This document shows positions 35,909 through 44,403 of a stretch of 64,000 nucleotides of DNA, piece after piece; position 1 is the first letter of the stretch; each line of letters opens with the position of its first letter. The translations under genes were made by a program, and so were the position numbers. Location: positions 2,160,001 through 2,224,000 of the forward strand of contig NZ_CP036275.1 of assembly GCF_007747795.1 (NCBI RefSeq), in the 5' to 3' direction. The stretch is from Maioricimonas rarisocia (lineage in GTDB: Bacteria; Planctomycetota; Planctomycetia; Planctomycetales; Planctomycetaceae). Under the pieces are notes generated by a model. The model was not told where the DNA came from and did not search any database. It saw only the letters and a program-made list of their open reading frames with translations.

Positions 35909-37516
35909 TCACATCGCATCAATCACGGTCACCTGCGGCGAGTCCGGCGGCGAAACCGGTGAAGACTTTCTGAAATGCTCCTCGAGAATGTCGATCACCT
36001 TCTCATCCTTCACCTGCACGTCCATCCCCTTCGAAAGCTGGTCGTACCGGTGAATACCCTGCAGCATCCCGCTGTGTGTCGCGACCCGATACCGCCTGTT
36101 GGAATCGAGGGGGGCTCCCGCAACACGAATGTCCCGCACACGCTCTCCTTCAGGACGCGTGAAATCCACCGTCCACGTCATTCCTGCCGTCTGGATCAGC
36201 CCTCCCACCCGCTGCGACGGATCGGCCGCACGGAGGTTCGTCGCAGACTGCTCCAGCGTCTCGTGGATCTGCTGCCCGGACAACTCGAGCGTCGCGAGCT
36301 TCACCGGATGTGGCAGCAGCGCGTAAAGCTGTTCGCGAGTGACTTCGCCTTTTCGCAGCGTCACGCCGTAACCGACACCCGGCAAGAGTGCGACTTCGGC
36401 ATTCGTTCGCTGACGCAGCAGATCAGCCACCAGCGTGTCGAACGGACTCTCCTGTTTGTACTCGCGGGCGATTGCAGTTGCCGCCTCGCCAACGACCGTC
36501 TCCAGCGTCTCCCGGTACGGGCGGCGAATCTCGGCGATCAACCCCGCCATCGTCTCGTCGTGAAACTGGTCCTCCCAGAGCATGTGCAGTTCATCTTCGA
36601 TCGCCACAACCTTGCCGTCCTGCACATCGATTCGGACCTCGCCAAGGGCGACCGTATCCGACATGACCTGCACGATCGTCGTCGATTCCACTTCGAGAGC
36701 CGGTTCGAGACGGTCGTGCGAATGGCCGCCGACAATGAGATCGATACCTGCGACTTCCCGGGCGAGCCGCTTGTCCACCGCCGTCCCCTGATGCGACACG
36801 ACAACCACGATATCCGCCTGCTTGCGAAGCTGCGGAACGTATTGCCGTGCTGCTTCGATTCCGCTGGTGAACGAGAGCCCCTTTACGTTCTTGGGAGCGG
36901 TCGTCTCATGGGTGTTGTGATAGCCCAGAGCCAGGACACCAACGATGACACCTCCGCGTTCGAAAAGACGGAACGGCTCGCCGAAGAGTGAGGATTGCGT
37001 TTCCTCGTCGATCACATTCGCTGCCCGCAACGGAAAGTCCGCGACCTCGTGCAGACGACGCGTCTGATCGAAGCCGTAATCGAAGTCATGGTTACCCAGC
37101 GCCGCGAAGTCGTAGCCGGTCGCGTTCATCATGCGGATGATCGCTTCACCCCTGGTCAGGTTGCCAAGCAGATCGTCACTGAACGTGTCTCCGGCGTGGA
37201 GCAGCAGGATGTGCTCGCTGCCCCGCTTCTGGCGAAACCGTTCAACGGCACCTGCCAGAGCGGCAAACCCGCCGATTCGTCCTGCCCGCCGGAACGTGTT
37301 GGCAGGCTGCCGGGGCGTGCCGGTCTGGGATGTGGCATCTCCCGGCGCGACCTCGAACGGCAGGTGCCGCCCGTGAAAATCGCAGGTATGCAGAATCGTG
37401 ATCCGCGTGCCACTTCCCTCTTCGGCCATTGCGGACGACCACATCCCGCCGACCAGACAAGCGAAGGTGATCACGCACGCCAGCGTCCAGTTCGCAACAG
37501 TTTCCCGGGCGAGCAT
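35909..37516 (-). CDS. Secreted 5'-nucleotidase/UDP-sugar hydrolase-type metallophosphatase
   Basis: A 535-residue two-domain enzyme with a signal peptide (residues 8-31). The metallophosphoesterase domain shows ILHTCDFHGRH, LLHAGDTFSDD, ALGNHDFDYG, VVSHQGT and VGGHSHD. The C-terminal 5'-nucleotidase domain includes SPFDTLVADLLR and ALLPHPVKLATLELSGQQI. Such enzymes release phosphate from nucleotides in the periplasm; some relatives (SoxB) act on thiosulfate intermediates. The DsrE-fold gene just upstream (9 bp between them) makes an operon and leaves a sulfur-related role open. Confidence 0.9.
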   Translation of the reverse strand: MLARETVANWTLACVITFACLVGGMWSSAMAEEGSGTRITILHTCDFHGRHLPFEVAPGDATSQTGTPRQPANTFRRAGRIGGFAALAGAVERFRQKRGSEHILLLHAGDTFSDDLLGNLTRGEAIIRMMNATGYDFAALGNHDFDYGFDQTRRLHEVADFPLRAANVIDEETQSSLFGEPFRLFERGGVIVGVLALGYHNTHETTAPKNVKGLSFTSGIEAARQYVPQLRKQADIVVVVSHQGTAVDKRLAREVAGIDLIVGGHSHDRLEPALEVESTTIVQVMSDTVALGEVRIDVQDGKVVAIEDELHMLWEDQFHDETMAGLIAEIRRPYRETLETVVGEAATAIAREYKQESPFDTLVADLLRQRTNAEVALLPGVGYGVTLRKGEVTREQLYALLPHPVKLATLELSGQQIHETLEQSATNLRAADPSQRVGGLIQTAGMTWTVDFTRPEGERVRDIRVAGAPLDSNRRYRVATHSGMLQGIHRYDQLSKGMDVQVKDEKVIDILEEHFRKSSPVSPPDSPQVTVIDAM

Positions 37517-37525
37517 GGTCCCAAC

Positions 37526-38095
37526 CTATTTGAACGGAATGTAGGCATAGCCGTCCATCTGCACGTTGATGTTCAACGTCGCAGCAGAGACGGCGATCTT
37601 GACCGGGGAAGCGACGTCGCTGGTGGCATAGCCATGGTGAGCCAGCGCCTGTCCGCAGACGTAGATGTCCACACCCGCCTCGGTCAGTTTCTGAATGAGC
37701 TCCAGATTGGGATTCCTGGTCTTGCCCAGATCCTTTTTGTACGAGCTGGTGTGCCTGGCGTATCCCTCGTGAGAGAGCGCGGCTTTGGTCGCCGGACCGT
37801 GCAGGATAAGCGTCATCTTGAATCCGTTGTCGACGCCCGCCCCCGCTGCGGTGTACTGGTTGAGAATCAAACCCGCCCGGTCGAAGCCCAGAAGCACGCC
37901 CCCTTCTTTCTTGTCCGAAGTGATGTCGAGAACCACCTTCGAGTCCCTTTTCGGCTGGTGATCCACACCCGGAAGCTCGACGATGCCGCCGTGATCCTTG
38001 ATAACCGGGTGCTTGTACTGCGGATCTCCGGTGGGATCGGCCAGTGCCAGGGAGGTCGCGAGTGCGGCAAACGTGAAAGCGATGAGTGACTTCAT
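37526..38095 (-). CDS. Secreted DsrE/DsrF-like protein
   Basis: A 189-residue protein with a signal peptide (LIAFTFAALATSLALA). The mature part has the DsrE-fold: VVLDITSDKK, then GFKMTLILHGPATKAAL, then LTEAGVDIYVCGQALAHHGY, where the Cys is at the place of the sulfur-carrying cysteine. DsrE relatives carry persulfide sulfur, but exported ones are poorly known. GGAGA before the ATG. It is followed by the 5'-nucleotidase gene with a 9-bp gap. Confidence 0.85.
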   Translation of the reverse strand: MKSLIAFTFAALATSLALADPTGDPQYKHPVIKDHGGIVELPGVDHQPKRDSKVVLDITSDKKEGGVLLGFDRAGLILNQYTAAGAGVDNGFKMTLILHGPATKAALSHEGYARHTSSYKKDLGKTRNPNLELIQKLTEAGVDIYVCGQALAHHGYATSDVASPVKIAVSAATLNINVQMDGYAYIPFK

Positions 38096-38674
38096 GGGGA
38101 TTCTCCTCGAGTCGTGCTGAGCTCTCGCAGCGATGGTGCGCAGGTGGCGGATCCCGTCCCTCCGCGGTCCGGGGCCGGCATCCAGCGGCGGCGCCAGGGC
38201 GATCGCGCCCCGGTGTTCGACCCTCGTCGTCTCGCTCCGAAGCGGCGCAAGACAGCGAGAGACGTCCGCACTCATCAGAGCAGCCGGAGAAGAAGCCGCC
38301 ATCGGAGAATGTCTTGTTTCACCACAGGGAGTCTCCCTTTCGCAACGGCCGCCCTCCCCCGCCACCGACCCACATCGCGGCCCGGGCAGCAGAAGACGCG
38401 CGGGCTGCCCCGAACACCACTTTCACTTTTTTTTCGTTTTCCCTGTCACCCCGCAGAGCGGTCTGGCGGTTTCGACTTAAGGTTCCCGCCCGGCGCAACC
38501 GTTACGGACTTCGCTCCGTCGCCGCAAAGGGACCGCTGTCCTCACCGTCAGAGTGTTCGTGGCGAACTGGCTCATCTGCAGACGCCGGTCAGCCACGATG
38601 CGCGGGCGTCGGTGACGTCGATTCCCTGGTTTCGGTTCGCCATGATCGGCGGCCGATCGAGAGGACGTCTTCCC
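38096..38674. other. Intergenic region between divergent genes
   Basis: These 579 bp between the DsrE-like and BP74-like genes hold long open frames in all forward phases with no family similarity. A T run (CTTTTTTTTCG) lies near 38428. I see no repeat of the dispersed families and no clear RNA gene. Both promoters should be here. Confidence 0.4.
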
Positions 38675-39046
38675 ATGCACCGCCCCAATGCCCCTGCCTT
38701 CTTTGCAATGACCGACACCGACGGTCAGCCCCGCTTCATCATCCGCATCGATCGCGTCGAAACGATCGAGCACGCCCGAAACATTCTGGCGGGCACGGAG
38801 AAGCAGCGCATCCACGTCCGGGGCACCATCGTCAAGCGACCGGCCGACTACAATCCCGGCTGGCGGTACCACCTCCATCCCGACTCGATCGAGTTCTTCG
38901 AACTCTCCATGGAAGTCTGCGACGCAGCCATTCAGTACGTCGAAGATCACCTCGAGGAAGTCGGCGGCAGCACGCTGCCCGGCTGCTACTGGTGTCCCTG
39001 GAGTTCCCGTCTCGTGGCCGAAGTGACCGACGAGATCGAAACCTGA
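38675..39046 (+). CDS. BP74-like/calmodulin-annotated small protein
   Basis: A 123-residue protein resembling the N-terminal domain of Dictyostelium BP74 and bacterial proteins often annotated as calmodulin-related. FIIRIDRVETIEHARNIL, then IHVRGTIVKRPADYNP, then SIEFFELSMEVCDAAI, YVEDHLEEVGG and GCYWCPWSSRLV form the recognisable pattern; the CxxC-like CYWC is notable. No EF-hand is present. Function is unknown. ATG 38675 follows GAGGAC by eight bases; ATG 38708 is an alternative. Confidence 0.75.
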   Translation: MHRPNAPAFFAMTDTDGQPRFIIRIDRVETIEHARNILAGTEKQRIHVRGTIVKRPADYNPGWRYHLHPDSIEFFELSMEVCDAAIQYVEDHLEEVGGSTLPGCYWCPWSSRLVAEVTDEIET

Positions 39047-39053
39047 CCGGCAG

Positions 39054-39530
39054 TCACTGACTCGAGAACGCGTCGACGATCTCCGAAATCTCTTCCGGAC
39101 GCAGCCCGCCGGTGATCACGCACTCCTTTCCGATCCTCGCCCGGACGATCGGAGCCGCCACCACTTCCCCGTTCAGCAGGACGGCCATCGGGCGTCCGAA
39201 GTGTCCTTCAGTCATCCGCGCAAGGAGTTTCCCACCCTCATCAGTGAGCGTGAACTCGAGACTGTGGGGATTGAGTTCGGGGGCGTGACGTGACCGATGC
39301 CGGCGGACGTTCTCGAAGTGCTTTTTCGTGATCGCCGGCTCTGCGTGCAGATACACCGTCTTCGACCCGTCGCGGAGAGTCTTCTCAATCAGCCCCTTCG
39401 CCGGCTTTTCCTCGGCCAGCCGGAGCTCGAGAATCACCTTCTCCGGCTTCTCCGCATCATCCGCCTGCACAAATCCATCCGCTGCCAGCGCAGCAACCAG
39501 AGACAGCATGGCCGCAAAGAGCGTCTTCAT
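39054..39530 (-). CDS. Secreted SecD-P1-head-like protein
   Basis: A 158-residue protein with a signal peptide (LFAAMLSLVAALAADGFVQA). The mature part resembles the SecDF P1 head subdomain: YLHAEPAITKKHFENV, SLEFTLTDEGGKLLARMTEGHFGRPMAVLLNGEVVAAPIVRARI and ITGGLRPEEI match the pattern seen in SecD between its periplasmic strands. The membrane helices of SecD are absent, so this is an orphan soluble copy. ATG 39530 sits behind an ideal AAGGAGGTG. It is convergent with the BP74-like gene (7 bp between stops). Confidence 0.82.
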   Translation of the reverse strand: MKTLFAAMLSLVAALAADGFVQADDAEKPEKVILELRLAEEKPAKGLIEKTLRDGSKTVYLHAEPAITKKHFENVRRHRSRHAPELNPHSLEFTLTDEGGKLLARMTEGHFGRPMAVLLNGEVVAAPIVRARIGKECVITGGLRPEEISEIVDAFSSQ

Positions 39531-39749
39531 TTGCACACCTCCTTCGGGGAATCACGACCGCTGAACCGTCTTCTGTCAGCACCATAACGCCTCCCGCTTC
39601 CATCCCGATCAGCTGATTCCGGGAAACGTCCGGCTGCGACGCGAATCCGATTGAACCGCCCCGACCGACAGACGATACTGTACGCATGAACCGTTGCGGC
39701 GGCATGCCGCCGACACGACTCGAAATCCCCTCTCACTTGGAGCCCCGAA

Positions 39750-40175
39750 ATGGAACAGCGACTCAGCCTGGTCACACTCGGCGTCAGCAATCTGAATCGC
39801 AGCCGCGAATTCTACGAACGGCTCGGATGGTCCGCCTCCGCATCCAGCACCGACGACGTCGTCTTCTTCCAACTCGGCGGGCTCGTCCTGGGGCTCTACG
39901 CCCGCGAGGCCCTCGCCGAAGATGCACAGATCGACGCAGCGGGAAGCGGCTTCGGAGGGATCGCACTGGCGTACAACGGCCGCAGCCGCGAAGACGTCGA
40001 TGCCGTACTTGCCGAAGCACAAAACGCGGGAGCCCGAATCCTCAAGCCGGCCCGGGATGTCTTCTGGGGCGGGTACTCGGGCTACTTTGCCGATCGGGAT
40101 GGGCATCCGTGGGAAGTCGCCTGGAACCCGGGCATGACCATCACCGAAAGTGGTCAGGCCATGCTTCCTGACTGA
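39750..40175 (+). CDS. VOC (glyoxalase/bleomycin-resistance fold) protein
   Basis: A 141-residue VOC-superfamily protein. LVTLGVSNLNRSREFYERLGW opens the first beta-alpha-beta-beta-beta unit, and YSGYFADRDGHPWEVAWNP closes the second, with the metal-type Glu in HPWEVAW. Members bind a divalent metal and act on varied small substrates. No specific role can be given. Cytoplasmic. Confidence 0.88.
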   Translation: MEQRLSLVTLGVSNLNRSREFYERLGWSASASSTDDVVFFQLGGLVLGLYAREALAEDAQIDAAGSGFGGIALAYNGRSREDVDAVLAEAQNAGARILKPARDVFWGGYSGYFADRDGHPWEVAWNPGMTITESGQAMLPD

Positions 40176-40808
40176 CCCTTCGGAAGCAGATCATTGAAGA
40201 AAGCAAAACGTCGAAGCCGTCAGGCAGAGGGCGCTCTGCCGACCGGGAGAATCGTCTCCACGACCGCCTCAAGTGCCTGAGGCTTCGATCAGAGCCCGCT
40301 TGACCGACGCCGCGCGGGGACGCCACTGCTGTGACGCCCCCTGATGGAACAGTGACGGCTCAATGAGAGAGGGAAACTGGCCCGCGTTCGGTGATCCCTC
40401 TCAACAGGTTTGAACCGGCCCGACAGTGTCCCGATCGTCACGCGGAGTCAGTTAGCATAGTAACAGTCTGGTTGTCGATACTTTTCGTGTCAAGGAAATT
40501 CCGGATTCCCGGCAGAATCGGTCCCCGGATGAACTCCCTCTCAAGGCCGGTTTCGACCTCTTCAGAAACGTCACGCATAGGATCGCCCCGATCTGTTTGT
40601 GACCTGTCCGAACGGACGTCATTCCATCGAACTGCAGATCACATGCGATGGTCATGACGATTGCCGCGATTGCTCCGCATGTTTCGGAGCATCAACCGCC
40701 GTTCCAGGCGACTTCGGCAGATCCGCGACGACCCGGATGCCCACATCGGAAAGGATACAGCTAGACGAAGTTTACCGTCTGACTCGTCGCGCGCCAGAGG
40801 AGTCTTCC
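40176..40808. other. Intergenic region, nothing recognised
   Basis: These 633 bp contain an open frame continuous with the GNAT gene from 40599, but the first 70 codons show no similarity and no ribosome binding site. The composition is less GC-rich than elsewhere around 40440-40520. I see no repeat and no RNA gene. Confidence 0.4.
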
Positions 40809-41963
40809 ATGATCACGTCGTCCGAACTCGTCGGAACATTCAGCGTTTCGCGGTACCTGAACCGTTCCGTTGTCCGCCTCCTTCCTGTCGATGCCCTCAC
40901 CACGCAGGACATGAGCCGCTGGCAGCAACTCGCGTCTCGCGCCGCGTCGGCAAACCCCTTCATCGAGCCGGACTTCGTGGTTCCGCTCGTCGAAACGGGC
41001 ATCGTCCGTCATGAGTGCAAACTGGTCGTCGTCGAACATGCCGCGACCTCCAGCTGGATGGCAGCCGCAGTCGTGCATGAGTGTCCTCCCTCGGCGAAGC
41101 GACCGCTTCCGCGACTGGCGGCACTCGATTCCCCTTACACCTTCCTCGACCAGCCGCTGATTGATGCGCACACGCGACATCACGCCGTTCGCACCATGCT
41201 CGAATCGTTGTCGCAACAACGACAATGGCACGGCCTGCGCTTTCGCCGTCAGCCGGCCGACTCCCCTCTGCTTCGTCAGGAACCGACGGAAGCAGGCGTC
41301 CACCAGCTTTGCGATCACACCTGGAGTCGGGCCGCGGTCAAACTGAACGACGTTTCCCGCGATCAACTGCTCTCACGCTGTTCCAGGTCCCGTCGTAAGT
41401 CACTCCGTCGAAATCGCGACGCCGCACGCCGACAGGGCGGAATGTCCTTCCGCCTCGTCTGGCCCACTCCGGACGATCACCGCGCAGTCGAGAGGTTTCT
41501 CCATCTCGAACAGATGGGCTGGAAGGGAAACGCCGGCACCGCGCTCGCCTCACGCCCCCGGCATCACCGGTTCTTCCGCGAAATGGTTCGCCGGTTCTCG
41601 CAACGGCAGGCCGTCTGCTTTGGCGAACTCATGGTCGGCAGCGACGTTATCGCCTCCTCCTGCAATCTTGTCGGCAGTGACACGCTTTTCGCTTTCAAGA
41701 TCGGTTGGAATCCCGATTTCGCCCGCTTCGCCCCAGGCTACTGGGCCGAGATCGAACTGGCACACACCGTCGCAGAGACCACTCCCACGCTGCAGATGAT
41801 CGACAGTTGTTCGGTTCCCGGCTCCTACACCGAGTCGGTCTGGCCCGACCGCCGCGCAATGACCGCCTCCGTGCTTGTCTGGTCCCGTCGTGCCCGAATT
41901 CTGTGTGCGGCCCGCGAGTATGTGCGCAAGGCACGACAACTCGACATCCCGCTGGCTTCGTAA
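40809..41963 (+). CDS. GNAT/FemAB-like acyltransferase (CelD/BioF2-type)
   Basis: A 384-residue protein of the BioF2-like GNAT-domain family, related to the CelD proteins of extracellular polysaccharide clusters. SRSRRKSLRRNRDAAR starts the conserved core, followed by FLHLEQMGWKGNAGTAL and HHRFFREMVRRFSQR, then an acyl-CoA-binding-like FAFKIGWNPDFARFAPGYW. Transfer of an acyl or aminoacyl group to an envelope molecule is likely; substrate unknown. GAGGAG lies seven bases before ATG 40809. No signal peptide. Confidence 0.82.
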   Translation: MITSSELVGTFSVSRYLNRSVVRLLPVDALTTQDMSRWQQLASRAASANPFIEPDFVVPLVETGIVRHECKLVVVEHAATSSWMAAAVVHECPPSAKRPLPRLAALDSPYTFLDQPLIDAHTRHHAVRTMLESLSQQRQWHGLRFRRQPADSPLLRQEPTEAGVHQLCDHTWSRAAVKLNDVSRDQLLSRCSRSRRKSLRRNRDAARRQGGMSFRLVWPTPDDHRAVERFLHLEQMGWKGNAGTALASRPRHHRFFREMVRRFSQRQAVCFGELMVGSDVIASSCNLVGSDTLFAFKIGWNPDFARFAPGYWAEIELAHTVAETTPTLQMIDSCSVPGSYTESVWPDRRAMTASVLVWSRRARILCAAREYVRKARQLDIPLAS

Positions 41964-42116
41964 TCCGCATGTCCGGACCGGCTCGCTGCCGGCCGGCCGC
42001 ACCAGGCCGACCAAGGTGCCGCCGCTCCACCGCATCTCCTACAATGTGGTGCTCACGCAGCGGAGCAACGGAATCGAAACGGACGGACTCCCCCGCCGGG
42101 GACCGGGAGTGGCGGA

Positions 42117-42542
42117 ATGGCCAGGCGGCACAAGGCATCTGAACAGCACGCACGCACACGTAGCGACCACGCGACCGAACTGGCCGAAGACTATGTCGAG
42201 GCAATCGACGACTTCGTCAACGCGCGCGGACAGTGCCGCGTCACCGATCTTGCCGAACACTTCGGCGTCAGCCATGTCACGGTCAACCGCACGGTCGGGC
42301 GCCTCCAGAAGGGGGGCTGGGTCACGACCGAGCCATACGCCCCCATCGAACTGACCGACGAAGGCCGCAGGCTCGCAGCCGTTGCCCGCAAACGGCACGA
42401 AGTCGTGCTGCAGTTTCTGATGTCACTGGGCATCAGCGAGTCCGTCGCCACCATCGATGCCGAAGGCATCGAACATCACGTCAGCGACGAAACTCTCCAG
42501 GCGATGCAGCGGTTCATCGACGACCGCCGACAGCATGGGTAG
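42117..42542 (+). CDS. mntR: Manganese-dependent regulator MntR (DtxR family)
   Basis: A 141-residue metal-dependent repressor. The winged helix covers residues 20-80 (VEAIDDFVNARGQCRVTDLAEHFGVSHVTVNRTVGRL), with the metal-binding helix later: RKRHEVVLQFLMSLG supplies Glu and His ligands, and GIEHHVSDETL the His pair. This matches MntR, which represses manganese uptake genes when manganese is bound. No manganese transporter gene is in the window. The DtxR SH3 domain is absent, as in MntR. Confidence 0.9.
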   Translation: MARRHKASEQHARTRSDHATELAEDYVEAIDDFVNARGQCRVTDLAEHFGVSHVTVNRTVGRLQKGGWVTTEPYAPIELTDEGRRLAAVARKRHEVVLQFLMSLGISESVATIDAEGIEHHVSDETLQAMQRFIDDRRQHG

Positions 42543-42971
42543 TTTTCGGTGAATGCCCCCGAGTGAACGGAGCGGCTGACCTCCAGGACGGCCCTGTCCA
42601 CCTCTCGGTGTTTCGCCTGGCCGCTCAGGACCAGTGCTCGACGGCTGGCACCGGTTGACCAGACGAGCCCGCGCAGCTCGCAATGCACAGGAACCACTGC
42701 GCCAGCCGTTCCACAGGGGCTCGAGGCGTCATGGCCTGCACCCCATTTTCTGATCCAGTTGCTATGTGAGGCCACGCCCGGCGGTGCCGGGAAAGTGGTC
42801 AGAAAGATCATCGCGTGAGCACACGATGTAGACCGCTTCAGCCAGGTTGCGCACAATGGAATAGCATCAGAGCGATCGACATGATCGTGCGATTCGCCAG
42901 AATCCCCGACGCAGCACCTCAGGCGGCATTCGCCACGAAACGCGGGAGACCAACGCTAACTCCAAGTGAGA
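42543..42971. other. Intergenic region, nothing recognised
   Basis: These 429 bp between mntR and the DUF1552 gene show no credible gene, terminator or dispersed repeat. A weak inverted repeat GCCCGGCGGTGCCGGG lies near 42776-42791. Confidence 0.4.
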
Positions 42972-44270
42972 ATGACCATGAGAGCCCAGTTCGACCGTCG
43001 TCATTTGCTGAGGGGAATGGGAGCACTGATTGCGCTGCCGACGTTGGAATCGATTGGCTTCCGCCGCTTCGCTTCGGCCGCAGAGAAGGCGCCCGCAGCA
43101 CCGCCCAGACGGATGGTGTTTCTTGGCGTCGGATTTGGTGTGACGAAAGAAACCTGGTTTCCCAACGTCGAGCAGACCGGGGCCGACTACGACCTGCCCG
43201 AAGGCCTCGCTCCCTTGGCGCGGCACAAGGCGGACTTCACCGTGGTGCAGGGGTGCTCGCACCAGTACAGCAACGAAGCTCACTGGGGCAGCACGTTCTG
43301 GCTGACGGGGGCGAATCGTTTCGCGGTTCCCGGGCAGAATATGTCCAACAGCATCTCGGCCGACCAGGTGGCGGCCCGGCAACTGGGGCGGGACACCCGC
43401 TTTTCTTCCATACAGCTCAACAGCACCGACGGGAGTTCGTCCGGTCATGGCCCTGGGCTGTCGTTGGCCTGGGACCAGCGCGGCAAACCTGTCGCCGGGT
43501 TCAATGATCCGGTGCAGCTGTTCCACAAGCTGTTTTCCGCCGACGACCTGCCTCTGGAACAACGCCAGGCGGCCATCGCCGAAAAACGCAGCGTGCTGGA
43601 TGCCGTCCTGGCCGAAGCAAGACGCGTGCAGCGTGGCCTGACGAAGACGGATAAAGACAAGCTGGACGAATACTTCCAGAGCATCCGGGACATCGAGACG
43701 CGGCTGAGCAAAGACGAGACGTGGCTCGAAATCCCCAAGGCCAGGTCTCCCATTGACGAGCCAGATCCGGGCTTGAAAGGGCGTGAAGAAGTGGAGGTGA
43801 TGTACGACTTGATCGTCGCCGCACTCCAGACCGACAGTACCCGGGTGATGACGTACCGCATGCCAGGCCAGTCGCTGCTGCAGAGCATGGACATCACCTT
43901 GAGCGCTCACAACGTAAGCCATTACTCGCCGGGGGAACGCATGCAGGCATCCCAGGCCCGCGACAGGACTCACAGCGAACTGTTGGCAGGATTGATCGAC
44001 AAGCTCAAGGCGACGAAAGAAGCAGACGGATCGAGCCTCTTCGATCATGTCGCACTGGCGTTCGGTTCCAACATCAGCTCCATCCATTATCTCACCAACT
44101 GCCCGACCATTCTCGCCGGCGGCGGAGCCAATCTGAAACTGGGCCAGCATCTGGTCCTGCCCGAGAACACTCCGCTGTGTAATGTGTGGCTGACGATGTT
44201 GCAGGGAATTGGCATCAACGCCGAACGGCACGGCGACAGTACCGGCGTCGTGCCGGACTTGCAGGCGTGA
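42972..44270 (+). CDS. DUF1552 exported protein
   Basis: A 432-residue DUF1552 protein, a family found with DUF1592-type cytochromes in planctomycetes, verrucomicrobia and myxobacteria. The N-terminus, FDRRHLLRGMGALIALP, is a Tat-like signal. The body contains the family's FLGVGFGVTKETWFP, SHQYSNEAHWGSTFWLTG and YDLIVAALQTDSTRVMTYRM. Function is not established. Start could be ATG 42972 or 42978. The DUF1592 gene follows 133 bp downstream. Confidence 0.9.
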   Translation: MTMRAQFDRRHLLRGMGALIALPTLESIGFRRFASAAEKAPAAPPRRMVFLGVGFGVTKETWFPNVEQTGADYDLPEGLAPLARHKADFTVVQGCSHQYSNEAHWGSTFWLTGANRFAVPGQNMSNSISADQVAARQLGRDTRFSSIQLNSTDGSSSGHGPGLSLAWDQRGKPVAGFNDPVQLFHKLFSADDLPLEQRQAAIAEKRSVLDAVLAEARRVQRGLTKTDKDKLDEYFQSIRDIETRLSKDETWLEIPKARSPIDEPDPGLKGREEVEVMYDLIVAALQTDSTRVMTYRMPGQSLLQSMDITLSAHNVSHYSPGERMQASQARDRTHSELLAGLIDKLKATKEADGSSLFDHVALAFGSNISSIHYLTNCPTILAGGGANLKLGQHLVLPENTPLCNVWLTMLQGIGINAERHGDSTGVVPDLQA

Positions 44271-44403
44271 CAGGTGCGGTGGCGTTCCACGGCCGGCGAT
44301 GTCGACAGGGCGGCCTTGGAATGCCGGTCTCGTGTGGCCGAAGTCGTCAGACTTCAGTCCGCTACTTTCACGACTCCGCCGACAAATGCGATCGCGAAGC
44401 GAC

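Noticed and set aside
38114-38674. N-terminal extension of the BP74-like gene, open from 38114
   Set aside because: The extension is low-complexity Arg/Pro/Ser sequence with no ribosome binding site; a good site precedes ATG 38675.
42108-42140. A stretch resembling the 5' end of tRNA-Leu (GTGGCGGAATGG)
   Set aside because: No anticodon arm, T arm or acceptor partner follows, and the ATG inside begins the mntR gene.
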